Below are positions 1-8,900 of a DNA stretch of 9,481 nt, piece by piece. Each line of letters starts with the position of its first letter. Position 1 is the first letter of the stretch. The DNA lies in contig BNXT01000031.1 of assembly GCA_025999775.1 (NCBI GenBank), positions 1-9,481 of the forward strand, given 5' to 3'. Position numbers and translations under genes: made by a program. The DNA is from Bacteroidia bacterium. GTDB taxonomy: Bacteria > Bacteroidota > Bacteroidia > Bacteroidales > P3. The notes beneath the pieces are model-generated. The model was not told the DNA's origin and searched no databases. It saw only the letters and a program-made list of their open reading frames with translations.

Positions 1-3000
1 GTTTATTGACGGTTGAGGGTGAAGATAATCTTAATTTTAAGTTATCAGGCAGGGATACCGGCACGTATCGGTTCTTTGCTAAGGATATAAACAATTGTGA
101 AATTGATACGATAATAAAGCTCAAACGTATCGAGCCGCTGCGTGTAGAGATTAAGCAAACAAAGATAGTACTATGTCATAGCGATGCGAATGCGGAATTA
201 CAAGCCGTCGTAACAGGAGGTATTCCTCCTTACACCTACCAATGGGCTAAGAACGATGGCACGTTTCACACGTCAGCAAACTACAGTGATTTACCTCAAA
301 ATGTCTATGAAATCATAGTTAAGGATAGTAATGGTAATGGCATAGAAAGTCGGGATAGTTTCAGAATTTATGAACCGGATAGGTTGCAGTTAATAGTATC
401 AGCCGATAGTGTGAGTGGTTGGGGAGCGTCCGATGGCGCTGTGTATGCCCAAGTATCAGGCGGAACCTTCCCTTTTGTATATCGTTGGCAAACAATGGAT
501 GATGTACAGCTCCAATATGATACGTTGCAGGGCTTCAACGGTACGCTATCCAATGTTCCGAGCGCAAAGTATAAAGTTGCGGTCAAAGATTCTAATCGCT
601 GTACAATCAATGATTCCATTTTAGTACCTACGCCCTTGCCTCTCAGTATTGATACCGCTATTATTGATCATTGTGTGCATAACGGTACAATAGAGGGTCG
701 CGATACGACCGAGCCTGATAATGGCAAAATTGAGATACAGGTATCAGGCGGCGTAAAACCCTATTCCTATAGCTGGAGTAATGGCGATAACTCTGAACAG
801 GCTACGCACCTTTCCGGTCAGACCTATACGGTTACCGTAACAGACCGCAATGGATACCAGATAACACAAAGTTTTGAAGTCAAAAAATATGCTCAATTAA
901 AGGCGCTCATAGAGCTAACGAAGATAATAAGTTGCAATGGCGATAGTGATGGCGAGTTTGTCGCACATTCGTCGGGCGGACTGGCTCCCTATACCAAGCA
1001 ATGGAAACGGTGGAATGCACTGGACAATGAATGGCAAAATTATCGCTCTGCTTTTGAGGATACCCTCAAAGATATACCTACCGGATTATATCAATTCGTT
1101 CTTACAGATTCCCTGAATGTCCTATCTACATTTACTTTTGAACTACGCCAACCCGATAGGCTTTCGCTTAATATCACACAGAAAGAGTTACATCATAAGG
1201 ATACCAATGATGCCGAACTGACCGCTATTGTAACCGGTGGACGGCAACCTTATTTATATGCTTGGTATGAAAATGAGATAGCGAATAGTTTTTCTTCCGA
1301 TATGCAGATAAAAAATCTACAGCCGGGGCAGTATATGGTCTTTGTTCATGATAGTTCAGGCTGTCCGATAAGCTCTATGGGTTTAGTTTCTCCTATAAAC
1401 GATATTGTTATTACAGAAAACATTACAAATCGTTCGTATCAAACCGCCGATCAGGATATTTTGCAGGAAATCCTACCGGATGGCAGTATCGCCATTACTG
1501 TAGCCGGCGGCGTTTATCCCTATTCTTACAAATGGTGGAATGGCAGTACACTGTTGAGTAGCACGGATTCGTTGATTACAGGTCTTGAAATTGGGGACTA
1601 CATTGTAGAAGTTTCAGATAAATACGACACTAAGCAATTTAAACAATTCACTATCGAAACAAAAGCCCCCTTAATAGCCACGATTGAGCGAATACAAAAT
1701 CTGTTGTGCTATGGTGATAGTATCGGACACTTGCAAGGGCATGTAAGCGGCGGTACGCCTCCCTATCGTTGGTTTTGGAATACAGGCGATACAACCGCAC
1801 TATTAAATGGGTTGCCTGCAGGACTTTATACGCTCACTGTTACTGATAGCTTGGACAAAAAATCCTCCTTCAGTAACGAACTCATTGAAAAAGATTCTTT
1901 GGAGGTGGAAATTATGACTAACGATGTTCGTTGCTATGGCGGTAGCGATGGCTCTTTGGAATTATATACATCCGGTGGCGTTAAACCGTATAGTTACTAT
2001 AAAATTTTACCCGATACGATATGGGGAACGAATTATCGTTCCACGAATAGCTTCCGTGTAACAGGACTGAAAACAGGTAGTTACAAAGTTGCTGTTGAAG
2101 ATAATAATCATTGTCGCTCGGAATATAACATTGAATTATATTCCCCATCAAGTACTACTTTAGTTGCGACCACACAAGATTGTGATTATGAGGGTATTCT
2201 ATACAATCAGGCAGCAAACAGTATCAATAATGGGGCTATCAATGTGCAGGCATCCGGCGGCATTCGTCCGTACCAATATCTATACAGAAACCAAAATTCG
2301 CCGCTTACTACAACCGGCACCGATGGACTATTCAACAACCTTACCGGCGGCGTTTACATGGTTACTGTTTCCGACAGTAATAATTGTTTATTAGATACCC
2401 ATTTCATAGTACGGCAACCTGAACCTCTGTTCGTGAATATCCAAAGGACGAATGAGGTGAGTTGTTACGGCTATGTTGACGCACAACTCGCTATAACGAC
2501 TATGGGTGGCGGTATTCCGCCCTATAAAATTCAATGGTACGACGATACTACAATCAAACAAAACGATACACTCAATATTTTGGACAGTATCGGTATCGGT
2601 ACTTATCGTGTCGAAATTACGGATTCCTTAGGTATCAAAGCGTCGGCAAGGTATGTTGTATCACAGCCTGAACCAATGACTATTTCTTTTGCAGTTACGC
2701 CGGTAAAATGTTTTGGCGAACATAACGGAACCATTGCAACCACCGTTACAGGCGGCTCTATTCCGCATTATCTCAGGTGGAATCATACAACATCGCAAAA
2801 TCCTGCACTTACAAATCAGCCGCAAGGGGATTATACGTTAACAACTACGGATGGCAAAGGCTGTAGCCAATCTGCTGCTGTCAGCATTGCACAACCCGCA
2901 CCGCTTGGCGTTGCTGCCTTACTCAACGACCCGGTTTGCTACGGCTATAATGACGGTAAGATTACCGTCAGCGCTAATGGCGGTAATGGCGACTATATGT

Positions 3001-3896
3001 ACAATTGGGGAACTTGGGGTAGTAATACGACTGTGGATGCTCTCTATGCCGGACATTACAGACTTAGTATCACCGATAAAGAAAAATGTTTCTTTGATAC
3101 GACGTTCTTGCTCGTGGATCCCGCTCAATTACAAATTCAAAATATTCTCCACGATGTTATTCTCTGTGCCGAACAAGCCTATCGTCCTAATACACAGCCT
3201 GATTCTTTGCATTACGTATGGAGTTCCGATAATGGCTTTTTCAGCGATGAACGCATGCCGGCATTGTCTGTCCCTGCAAAGTACTACGTTTCCGCCCGCA
3301 ATGATTTGAATTGTATGGCAAAAGATTCTTTGCAAATACGGCTATCTCCGGATACCGTGCATGCGGATTTTTGGGTAAGCACTATGGCAGAGGTTGACGA
3401 AATGGTTTTAGTGGTGCATGTTGGTTACCCTATTCCCGACAGTATAGATTGGTCTATTCCCGAATTAGCGTTGAATTATTATACTTATGAGGATTACCTT
3501 GAAATCTCTTTTGCGGATACCGGCGTTTTTAGAATAGGTATGAAAGCGTATAAAGGGTTCTGTTCGGATTACGGAGAAACTGAAATTAAGGTTGTACCCC
3601 ATATTGCCGGTGATAGCAGCGCGCGTATTAACGCTCTACTCGATGATGTTATAGTAACTCCCAATCCTATTGATGACGTATTTACGCTACAGTTCAATGC
3701 ACGAAAAAATGCCGATTTAAACATTCGGTTGATTGACCTGACTACCTCTACCACAATACAATCCTATTCTCGAACAATACGGATGCACCAACACTTTAGC
3801 GAGCGTTTTAATGTATCTAATCTCAGACCCGGCGCATACCTGCTCGTTTTGAATAGTGCAACGGAAGTACAAACCGTTAAACTCATCGTAAAATAA
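1..3896 (+). CDS. SprB-repeat surface protein with T9SS type A C-terminal sorting domain (5' partial)
   Basis: The frame is open to the left edge, so the true start and signal peptide lie outside the window; the TTG at position 6 is not a credible start. About 1296 residues are visible (numbered here from position 6). Residues 1-45 are the end of an earlier repeat. Residues 46-1040 hold twelve SprB-like repeats, each with a Gly-Gly-x-x-Pro-Tyr/Phe core (for example residues 71-76, 248-253, 501-506, 751-756) and ending in a Val-x-Asp-Ser-like strand. Residues 1041-1200 look like two degenerate Ig/PKD modules. Residues 1211-1296 are a T9SS sorting domain. In known families such proteins are exported by the Sec and T9SS pathways and anchored at the cell surface; SprB itself is a gliding adhesin, but the repeats occur in many non-gliding Bacteroidota. 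An adhesive or scaffold role is inferred. It is the first visible gene of the operon, and its stop is a tandem TAA TAG. Confidence 0.9.
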   Translation, partial: LLTVEGEDNLNFKLSGRDTGTYRFFAKDINNCEIDTIIKLKRIEPLRVEIKQTKIVLCHSDANAELQAVVTGGIPPYTYQWAKNDGTFHTSANYSDLPQNVYEIIVKDSNGNGIESRDSFRIYEPDRLQLIVSADSVSGWGASDGAVYAQVSGGTFPFVYRWQTMDDVQLQYDTLQGFNGTLSNVPSAKYKVAVKDSNRCTINDSILVPTPLPLSIDTAIIDHCVHNGTIEGRDTTEPDNGKIEIQVSGGVKPYSYSWSNGDNSEQATHLSGQTYTVTVTDRNGYQITQSFEVKKYAQLKALIELTKIISCNGDSDGEFVAHSSGGLAPYTKQWKRWNALDNEWQNYRSAFEDTLKDIPTGLYQFVLTDSLNVLSTFTFELRQPDRLSLNITQKELHHKDTNDAELTAIVTGGRQPYLYAWYENEIANSFSSDMQIKNLQPGQYMVFVHDSSGCPISSMGLVSPINDIVITENITNRSYQTADQDILQEILPDGSIAITVAGGVYPYSYKWWNGSTLLSSTDSLITGLEIGDYIVEVSDKYDTKQFKQFTIETKAPLIATIERIQNLLCYGDSIGHLQGHVSGGTPPYRWFWNTGDTTALLNGLPAGLYTLTVTDSLDKKSSFSNELIEKDSLEVEIMTNDVRCYGGSDGSLELYTSGGVKPYSYYKILPDTIWGTNYRSTNSFRVTGLKTGSYKVAVEDNNHCRSEYNIELYSPSSTTLVATTQDCDYEGILYNQAANSINNGAINVQASGGIRPYQYLYRNQNSPLTTTGTDGLFNNLTGGVYMVTVSDSNNCLLDTHFIVRQPEPLFVNIQRTNEVSCYGYVDAQLAITTMGGGIPPYKIQWYDDTTIKQNDTLNILDSIGIGTYRVEITDSLGIKASARYVVSQPEPMTISFAVTPVKCFGEHNGTIATTVTGGSIPHYLRWNHTTSQNPALTNQPQGDYTLTTTDGKGCSQSAAVSIAQPAPLGVAALLNDPVCYGYNDGKITVSANGGNGDYMYNWGTWGSNTTVDALYAGHYRLSITDKEKCFFDTTFLLVDPAQLQIQNILHDVILCAEQAYRPNTQPDSLHYVWSSDNGFFSDERMPALSVPAKYYVSARNDLNCMAKDSLQIRLSPDTVHADFWVSTMAEVDEMVLVVHVGYPIPDSIDWSIPELALNYYTYEDYLEISFADTGVFRIGMKAYKGFCSDYGETEIKVVPHIAGDSSARINALLDDVIVTPNPIDDVFTLQFNARKNADLNIRLIDLTTSTTIQSYSRTIRMHQHFSERFNVSNLRPGAYLLVLNSATEVQTVKLIVK
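141..3125 (+). repeat. Twelve tandem SprB-like protein repeats
   Basis: Twelve diverged repeats of about 74-90 residues begin near positions 141, 381, 636, 897, 1158, 1404, 1668, 1896, 2154, 2424, 2670 and 2904. A typical unit has a leading strand, often Cys-Tyr-Gly-x-x-Asp-Gly, then an alternating hydrophobic strand, the Gly-Gly-x-x-Pro-Tyr turn, an aromatic x-Trp strand, a Leu-x-x-Gly-x-Tyr strand and a Val-x-Asp-x-x-x-Cys end. The last two units are degenerate at the core: residues 916-921 read GGSIPH and residues 992-997 read GGNGDY. The units are diverged at the nucleotide level, so this is an old repeat array rather than a recent expansion. Boundaries are approximate. Confidence 0.85.
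3636..3896 (+). other. T9SS type A C-terminal sorting domain (encoded region)
   Basis: The last ~85 residues of gene 1 show the hallmarks of the T9SS type A sorting signal. There is an opening Val-x-Pro-Asn-Pro with Phe-x-Leu-x-Phe (residues 1217-1230), a middle strand of the form Asn-Ile-Arg-Leu-Ile-Asp, and a closing Phe-x-Val-Ser-x-Leu-x-Pro-Gly-x-Tyr-Leu-Leu (residues 1268-1280). It ends with the short basic strand VKLIVK at the C-terminus. In studied members this domain directs passage through the T9SS translocon and is cleaved by the sortase PorU while the protein is attached to the surface. Cleavage here is inferred. Confidence 0.88.
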
Positions 3897-3902
3897 TAGT
3901 TT

Positions 3903-5942
3903 ATGAAAAAATTAAGCCTAATAATAGCATTGGTCATTGTCGGTATCTTTGAATTACAAGCGCAAGATACAGTAATCCCTTCATTGTATCTAAAAGCCAA
4001 AGTTAAAGAGAACAAAGTCTTGCTTCGTTGGGCTGTTGATGACCCAACCATTTGGAAACTTGCCCAAACAACAGGGTTTACATTAACGCGTCGAACGATT
4101 ATAGCGGACGGCGCTATACTGCAAAATCCTATCGACATTAACTTGGCAAAAGGGCTTATTAAACCTCAACCCGTCGAACAATGGGAAAACAGGTTGGATA
4201 ACGATTATTTTGCAATTGCCGGACAATCGTTATATGGCGAAAATTTTGATGTCCTAGCTTTCGGAAATCCTTTGCAGTCCGCTGCTAAAAAAGAAGAACA
4301 GACGGCGCAACGAATGGGCTTTATGCTCTTCGCCTGCGATATGGCGTTTGAGGTGGCGATATTTTGTGGTTACGGGTTTGTGGATACGGATATTAAACTT
4401 AACGAAAAATACGCCTACTTTTTGGAGTTAAAAGATGGTGTGGACTACGCTAAACGTGCTACTGTGTTTGTTGACCCACAAGAGGTAACGCCGGACGCTA
4501 TCATTGATGATTTGACTGCCAAATACGAGGAGCAGCAGGTTATTCTTACGTGGAATATTGAACTATTGAAGAACTATTATACCGCTTACATCATTGAACG
4601 TTCTGCTGATGAAAAAAAATTTACCGCTGTAACGGATAAGCCCTTCGTGCAAATGAGCGATGTGAATTTGAAAGTGATGGATAACGCTGTGTTTATTGAT
4701 TCGTTGCCTGATAACAAAAGCTATTCATACCGTATTCGGGGTATTGATATTTTTGGAGAGCCGTCTTCGCCGTCGAATGTAGTCGTTGGGAAAAGTCAAA
4801 AAACGCTTACGGAAGCGCCTAATATTACTACTATTTCCGAACAAAAAACAAATCTAAAGATTAGTTGGGATTTTAACGTAGCTGAGAATGAAGCGGTGGA
4901 ATATTTTCAAGTTTATGGCAAAGAACAGATGTACGGCAATGCGCTGCTATTGAAAGATAAGATTCCGGCGCTGCAACGTGAGGTCATACTCGCAGATATA
5001 CCTGAAACTGCCATGTATTATGTGGTAGCGGCTTATGGCAAAGATGGTTCGACGCATAACTCGTTTCCGTACATGTTTCAGAAAATAGATAGCATACCTC
5101 CACAAACACCGGTAAAGATATCTGCCGTCATTGATTCTTTAGGTATTGTTACCTTGCAGTGGAATGCTAATACCGAAAAAGATTTGGCTGGCTATAGAGT
5201 ATTTCGTGCAAACCGTACATCTTCGGATTTTATCCAAGTTACACGCACTCATATCACCGATACTTTTTGGCATGACACAGTGCCTATGAATACCGCCAGC
5301 AGTGTATTCTACAAACTTGTGGCTACCGACCTCAGAGGTAATACCTCTAAACTTTCCGATGCCATAGAAGGCATACGTCCCGTACGATTTCCGCCTACTA
5401 TGCCGGTTATTATGGATTATCGCGCTAAAGGCGGAAGTGTGTTCCTAAAATGGGTCGTTGGTAGCGATGCCCTCAATGGCTATACCCTCATTATGACGAA
5501 AGAAAATGAGGACGTCTGGACTATCGCTCAAAAAATAAAAAACCGTAGTACAAAAGATAGTCTTGATATTGCATTGCAAAAAGACCAAACGCGATACACA
5601 TTCGCAGTGGTATCCGAATCTTTAGAAGGGTTACAATCTAAAATGTCCAATACCATAAGCATTGTCAGCGATATTACGATTAAAGCGCCGGATTTATTTA
5701 TCCAGCGTGACGAAGAAAATAAACAGGTGCTTCTTCGATGGAATGTCAAAAATGCTCCGGCAATTGATTGCTTTATCCTCTATCGTAATGAAGTCGGGCA
5801 ACAACACCGTACTCTGGAAACCCTATCCGGTACGGAATTTCAATACATCGACAAATTGATACAACAAGATAAAATTTACGAATACCGCATACGTATGGTG
5901 TGTAATGGTAAGGATAGCCAACTATCTCGCTCCGTTCAATAA
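3903..5942 (+). CDS. Secreted protein of about six fibronectin type III modules
   Basis: The protein has 679 residues. The ATG at 3903 is supported by a clear signal peptide (MKK, a hydrophobic core at residues 5-16, probable cleavage after Ala20 or Gln21). FN3-type modules follow, with the usual strand containing x-x-Leu-x-Trp and a late Tyr-x-Tyr-x-Val/Ile strand: 24-195, 196-298, 302-397, 398-493, 494-590 and 591-679. The first appears split by an insertion of about 85 residues that contains a two-cysteine segment (Cys145, Cys155) followed by Gly-Tyr-Gly-Phe-Val-Asp. The protein ends inside the last module with no T9SS sorting domain, so it probably stays in the periplasm, at the outer membrane, or bound to a partner. 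It begins 6 bases after the gene 1 stop, which suggests co-transcription and possibly translational coupling. No catalytic motif is visible. A binding or scaffold role is inferred. Confidence 0.9.
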   Translation: MKKLSLIIALVIVGIFELQAQDTVIPSLYLKAKVKENKVLLRWAVDDPTIWKLAQTTGFTLTRRTIIADGAILQNPIDINLAKGLIKPQPVEQWENRLDNDYFAIAGQSLYGENFDVLAFGNPLQSAAKKEEQTAQRMGFMLFACDMAFEVAIFCGYGFVDTDIKLNEKYAYFLELKDGVDYAKRATVFVDPQEVTPDAIIDDLTAKYEEQQVILTWNIELLKNYYTAYIIERSADEKKFTAVTDKPFVQMSDVNLKVMDNAVFIDSLPDNKSYSYRIRGIDIFGEPSSPSNVVVGKSQKTLTEAPNITTISEQKTNLKISWDFNVAENEAVEYFQVYGKEQMYGNALLLKDKIPALQREVILADIPETAMYYVVAAYGKDGSTHNSFPYMFQKIDSIPPQTPVKISAVIDSLGIVTLQWNANTEKDLAGYRVFRANRTSSDFIQVTRTHITDTFWHDTVPMNTASSVFYKLVATDLRGNTSKLSDAIEGIRPVRFPPTMPVIMDYRAKGGSVFLKWVVGSDALNGYTLIMTKENEDVWTIAQKIKNRSTKDSLDIALQKDQTRYTFAVVSESLEGLQSKMSNTISIVSDITIKAPDLFIQRDEENKQVLLRWNVKNAPAIDCFILYRNEVGQQHRTLETLSGTEFQYIDKLIQQDKIYEYRIRMVCNGKDSQLSRSVQ

Positions 5943-5974
5943 CCTTGAATTTTATAATACAAACTATACCTCCG
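5943..5974 (+). promoter_or_regulatory. Short AT-rich translation-initiation leader of gene 3, no Shine-Dalgarno
   Basis: This 32-base gap is the largest non-coding stretch in the window. It has no AGGAGG-like site, no recognisable inverted repeat and no convincing Bacteroidota -7 box (TAnnTTTG). It holds a run of A and T including TATAATAC, which fits the AT-rich, SD-less initiation common in Bacteroidota. It is read as an intra-operon leader rather than a promoter. Confidence 0.4.
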
Positions 5975-8900
5975 ATGGCCTCCCGCATAAAAATAGTGAT
6001 ACTGCTCCTTCTGGTAGGGATGTTGCAAGCGACGTCCTTGCGGGGACAGGCGACGCTATCGCCGGTGGACAGTCGTTTGACCTGGATGGGTCCCTTTAGC
6101 GTTAACATCGTGGATAATCTCAAGACGTCCATACCCAAAGTACGACTAATGCTGCTCATGCGCGATATGACGGCTATGAATCCTCGCGTCAAACTGCGTT
6201 TGCACGTAGAGGGGTTTAACAACCGTATATATACCTCCAAGTATGCAAATACCCGCATTATTGATTTAACCCCCGGTATGCCGCTCTTCTTGCAGGGGAT
6301 GGACTTATACGAATATTTTTTGCCGGAGAACTTGGACTTTGTGGGCGTCAACAAAAATAATTATGTACAGAATTTTCAGTTGCCGGAGGATCGCTATACG
6401 ATATGGTTTGAGGTTGTAGAGGCGACCACGCTGACAAGGGTGTCGAGCAATGAACAGTACGCAATGGCGTGGTTTATCCTGAACGACCCGCCGGAATTAG
6501 TGTCTCCGGCGAATGAAAAGAAGCTGTACATCGACCAAAGTCCGACCTTATTATTTCAGTGGATAGCGTCGCATAGAGGCTCCATGAATGCAAGTTTTTT
6601 GAGTGAATACAAGATAGACATCGTCGAAATACCGCCGTCCTACACAGGTTCAATACCGGCGGCGTTTATGGCGCTATCGCCCAAAATATCAGAAATCTCT
6701 CGCACCAACAGTTTTTTGTACAATAACGTGATGCACGCGCCGCTATTGCCCGGTTACAAGTATGCCTACCGTGTGCAGGTCTATCAGGCAGGAGCAATGG
6801 ATGAGATGCGCTTGTTTAAGAATAACGGCTACTCGGAGATACGGTGGTTTGAGGTGTCGGAGAGCTGTCCGAGCGTAGGTATTCCCAGCGCTAATGCGGT
6901 GAGTTCAAGAGCTATCGAGGTAACGTATATGGACAACCCTAAGTACGAGGAGGTTACGGTCTATCGCAAGAAAAAAATGACGGAACAGGATACGAAAGAC
7001 TATACATGGTACAAGTATAAGGGGACAAGCTCGCCCATCACAGTCCCGGAATTGGTGCCGTTAGTAACGTATGAGTACAAAGTTGAAGCGCAGTGTCAGT
7101 TTGAGAAAAGTGAAATATCCGTCATCAAAGAAATCACGATGCCGGAGGATCCGCCGCCGCTTGTAACATGCGGCGCTGCCGACGATTCGCTGATACTGAC
7201 CACGGAAGAACCGTTACAAGCCTTGAAGGCAGGCGATATAGTAACCTTGTATTGGGGGTGGAAGTTTAGAATAAGCGAGGTGTCAACAAGTCATGGCGAC
7301 GGCATATTTAGCGGGAAAGGCTATTTGAGAATGCAGATGCTGCGCGGAGCTTGGATACTCATGCGATTTAGCAATTTGCGACTAAATGCAGACTATCAGC
7401 AGATGGACAATGATGATTGTGAGATTGTCAGTATTGAAGATGTTTTGGAGAAGGGCATCAAAAGTGGGGATGCCTATTTTGAGGGCGGCGGCGTAGGCAG
7501 CGTGGTTACGGGTCTCACGGAGACCGCCACGAAAACGACACTGACGCTGTCGGATAACAGCACGGCACGATATGATAGGAATACCGGAATGCTCACGATT
7601 ACTACTGAAGCAGGACAAAGCGCTGTCGTACAGACGGACGGACTACCTACTACGATTATCGACGGACGCGGCGGGATTTATGAAGTAAATGAACAAGGTA
7701 AAGTTACGCAAATAGCCGCCCCTGCTGCATCCGGCACAACCGGTACGCCGTCAAACACGATTTCACCGACCAATAGGGTAAGCTTTGCGGCTCACAGCGC
7801 ACAACGCTACGCCTTTGACGAGTTTGACAGCAAGTACGGTAGCTCGCAATTGATAAGCAAGGTTTATGAGAAACAGGGGGATTATTACATCAGTTACAAA
7901 TGTATTCCGCACGGCAAGAGCGATAAGGTGTTGGCGAGGGTCAATGGGGATATTGATAGCGATAAACTTGTATTCAAAACCTCCAAAGATGTAGTTTACA
8001 AGCACACAAAGATTTCGGATAACGAGTATGAACTGACGCTTGCGAGCGGTAAGGAGAACGACGCACAGGAGGTGTTTGCGATGTACCAAAGGGATAGCGC
8101 GAGCAGCTGGCAAACACTGGGCAAATTGCGGGTGGTAACCTACCAAACCAAGCGACCGGAGGTGGTGATTGTGCCGGTCAATAACGCAGACATTAACGAA
8201 TCCAAACTCAAAGAGCTGTCCGGTGTGGTGAACAGCATTTACAATCCGATAGATGTAGAATTTACGTTTACCTTAGCGGAGAAGTTTGAGAATACGGACT
8301 GGGATTTGAACAATAACGGTTATCTTGATGTAGAGGGCAGCGGTTTGTTAGCCACGCTCACGGATGAGATGAACGCCTTGAATGCGGCGTATTTGCAGAG
8401 CATCGGCGAGCCGAAAGCAAAGACGGTGTATTTATTTTTGCTGCCCAACGCCCCGCAGAACAGGGACGGTATCTCTATAGCGGGCGATATGCCGAGAGAC
8501 AAACGTTTTGGGTACTTGTTTCCGACCAGCAGTGCGGAAATATTAGGCAACACTATCGCCCACGAACTTGGGCACGGCTTATTCAATCTGAAACACATCT
8601 TCGACCGTGATTACGGCATCAACCAAAACACCACTGACAACCTGATGGACTATACCTATACCGGCGGTACCAAGCTCATCTTCTACCAATGGAACCAAAT
8701 CCACGACCCAGGGCACGTTTGGGGGCTGTTTGAGCAGGACGGGGATGGTCAATTAGCTTGGGCGGGGGGAATAACATGGTTAGGCGATTTGTTGTGGGGC
8801 TTAGCAAGCGATCCACAGGAAAAATATATTGAAAACATGAAAAAATTGCTTGATCATGTGCATGAAAAATATGCGGATTATTTTGAAAAATCGACAACAA

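Noticed and set aside
6..8. TTG as the start codon of gene 1
   Set aside because: The frame is open to the left edge, the predicted N-terminus has no signal peptide although the protein carries a T9SS sorting domain, and residues 1-45 look like the end of a preceding repeat.
141..3125. Recent tandem duplication at the DNA level
   Set aside because: The protein repeats share only short motifs, and the DNA units are too diverged and too variable in length (about 74-90 codons) to be recent copies.
2851..3309. 152-codon + strand frame inside gene 1
   Set aside because: It is out of frame with the SprB repeats, which are continuous through this stretch, and its translation shows no domain or signal. 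It is a shadow of gene 1.
3897..3902. Possible terminator or promoter between genes 1 and 2
   Set aside because: Only six bases separate the genes, and there is no hairpin or T-run. The genes are best read as one transcript.
5905..6099. 64-codon + strand frame overlapping the end of gene 2 and the start of gene 3
   Set aside because: It covers the gene 3 signal peptide in another frame and has no support of its own. The gene 3 ATG at 5975, with its clear signal peptide, explains the region better.
5773..6354. 193-codon open frame on the - strand spanning the gene 2/gene 3 junction
   Set aside because: It lies antisense to two well-supported coding regions, has a low-complexity Ile/Ser/Arg-rich translation and no recognisable domain. 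Reading across the junction is expected by chance given the codon use of the + strand genes.
8819..8822. Assembly chimera as the cause of the composition break
   Set aside because: The reading frame continues without a stop or frameshift for more than 660 bases after the break, in a codon pattern that still looks coding, so a natural domain junction is preferred. Read mapping across the junction would settle it.
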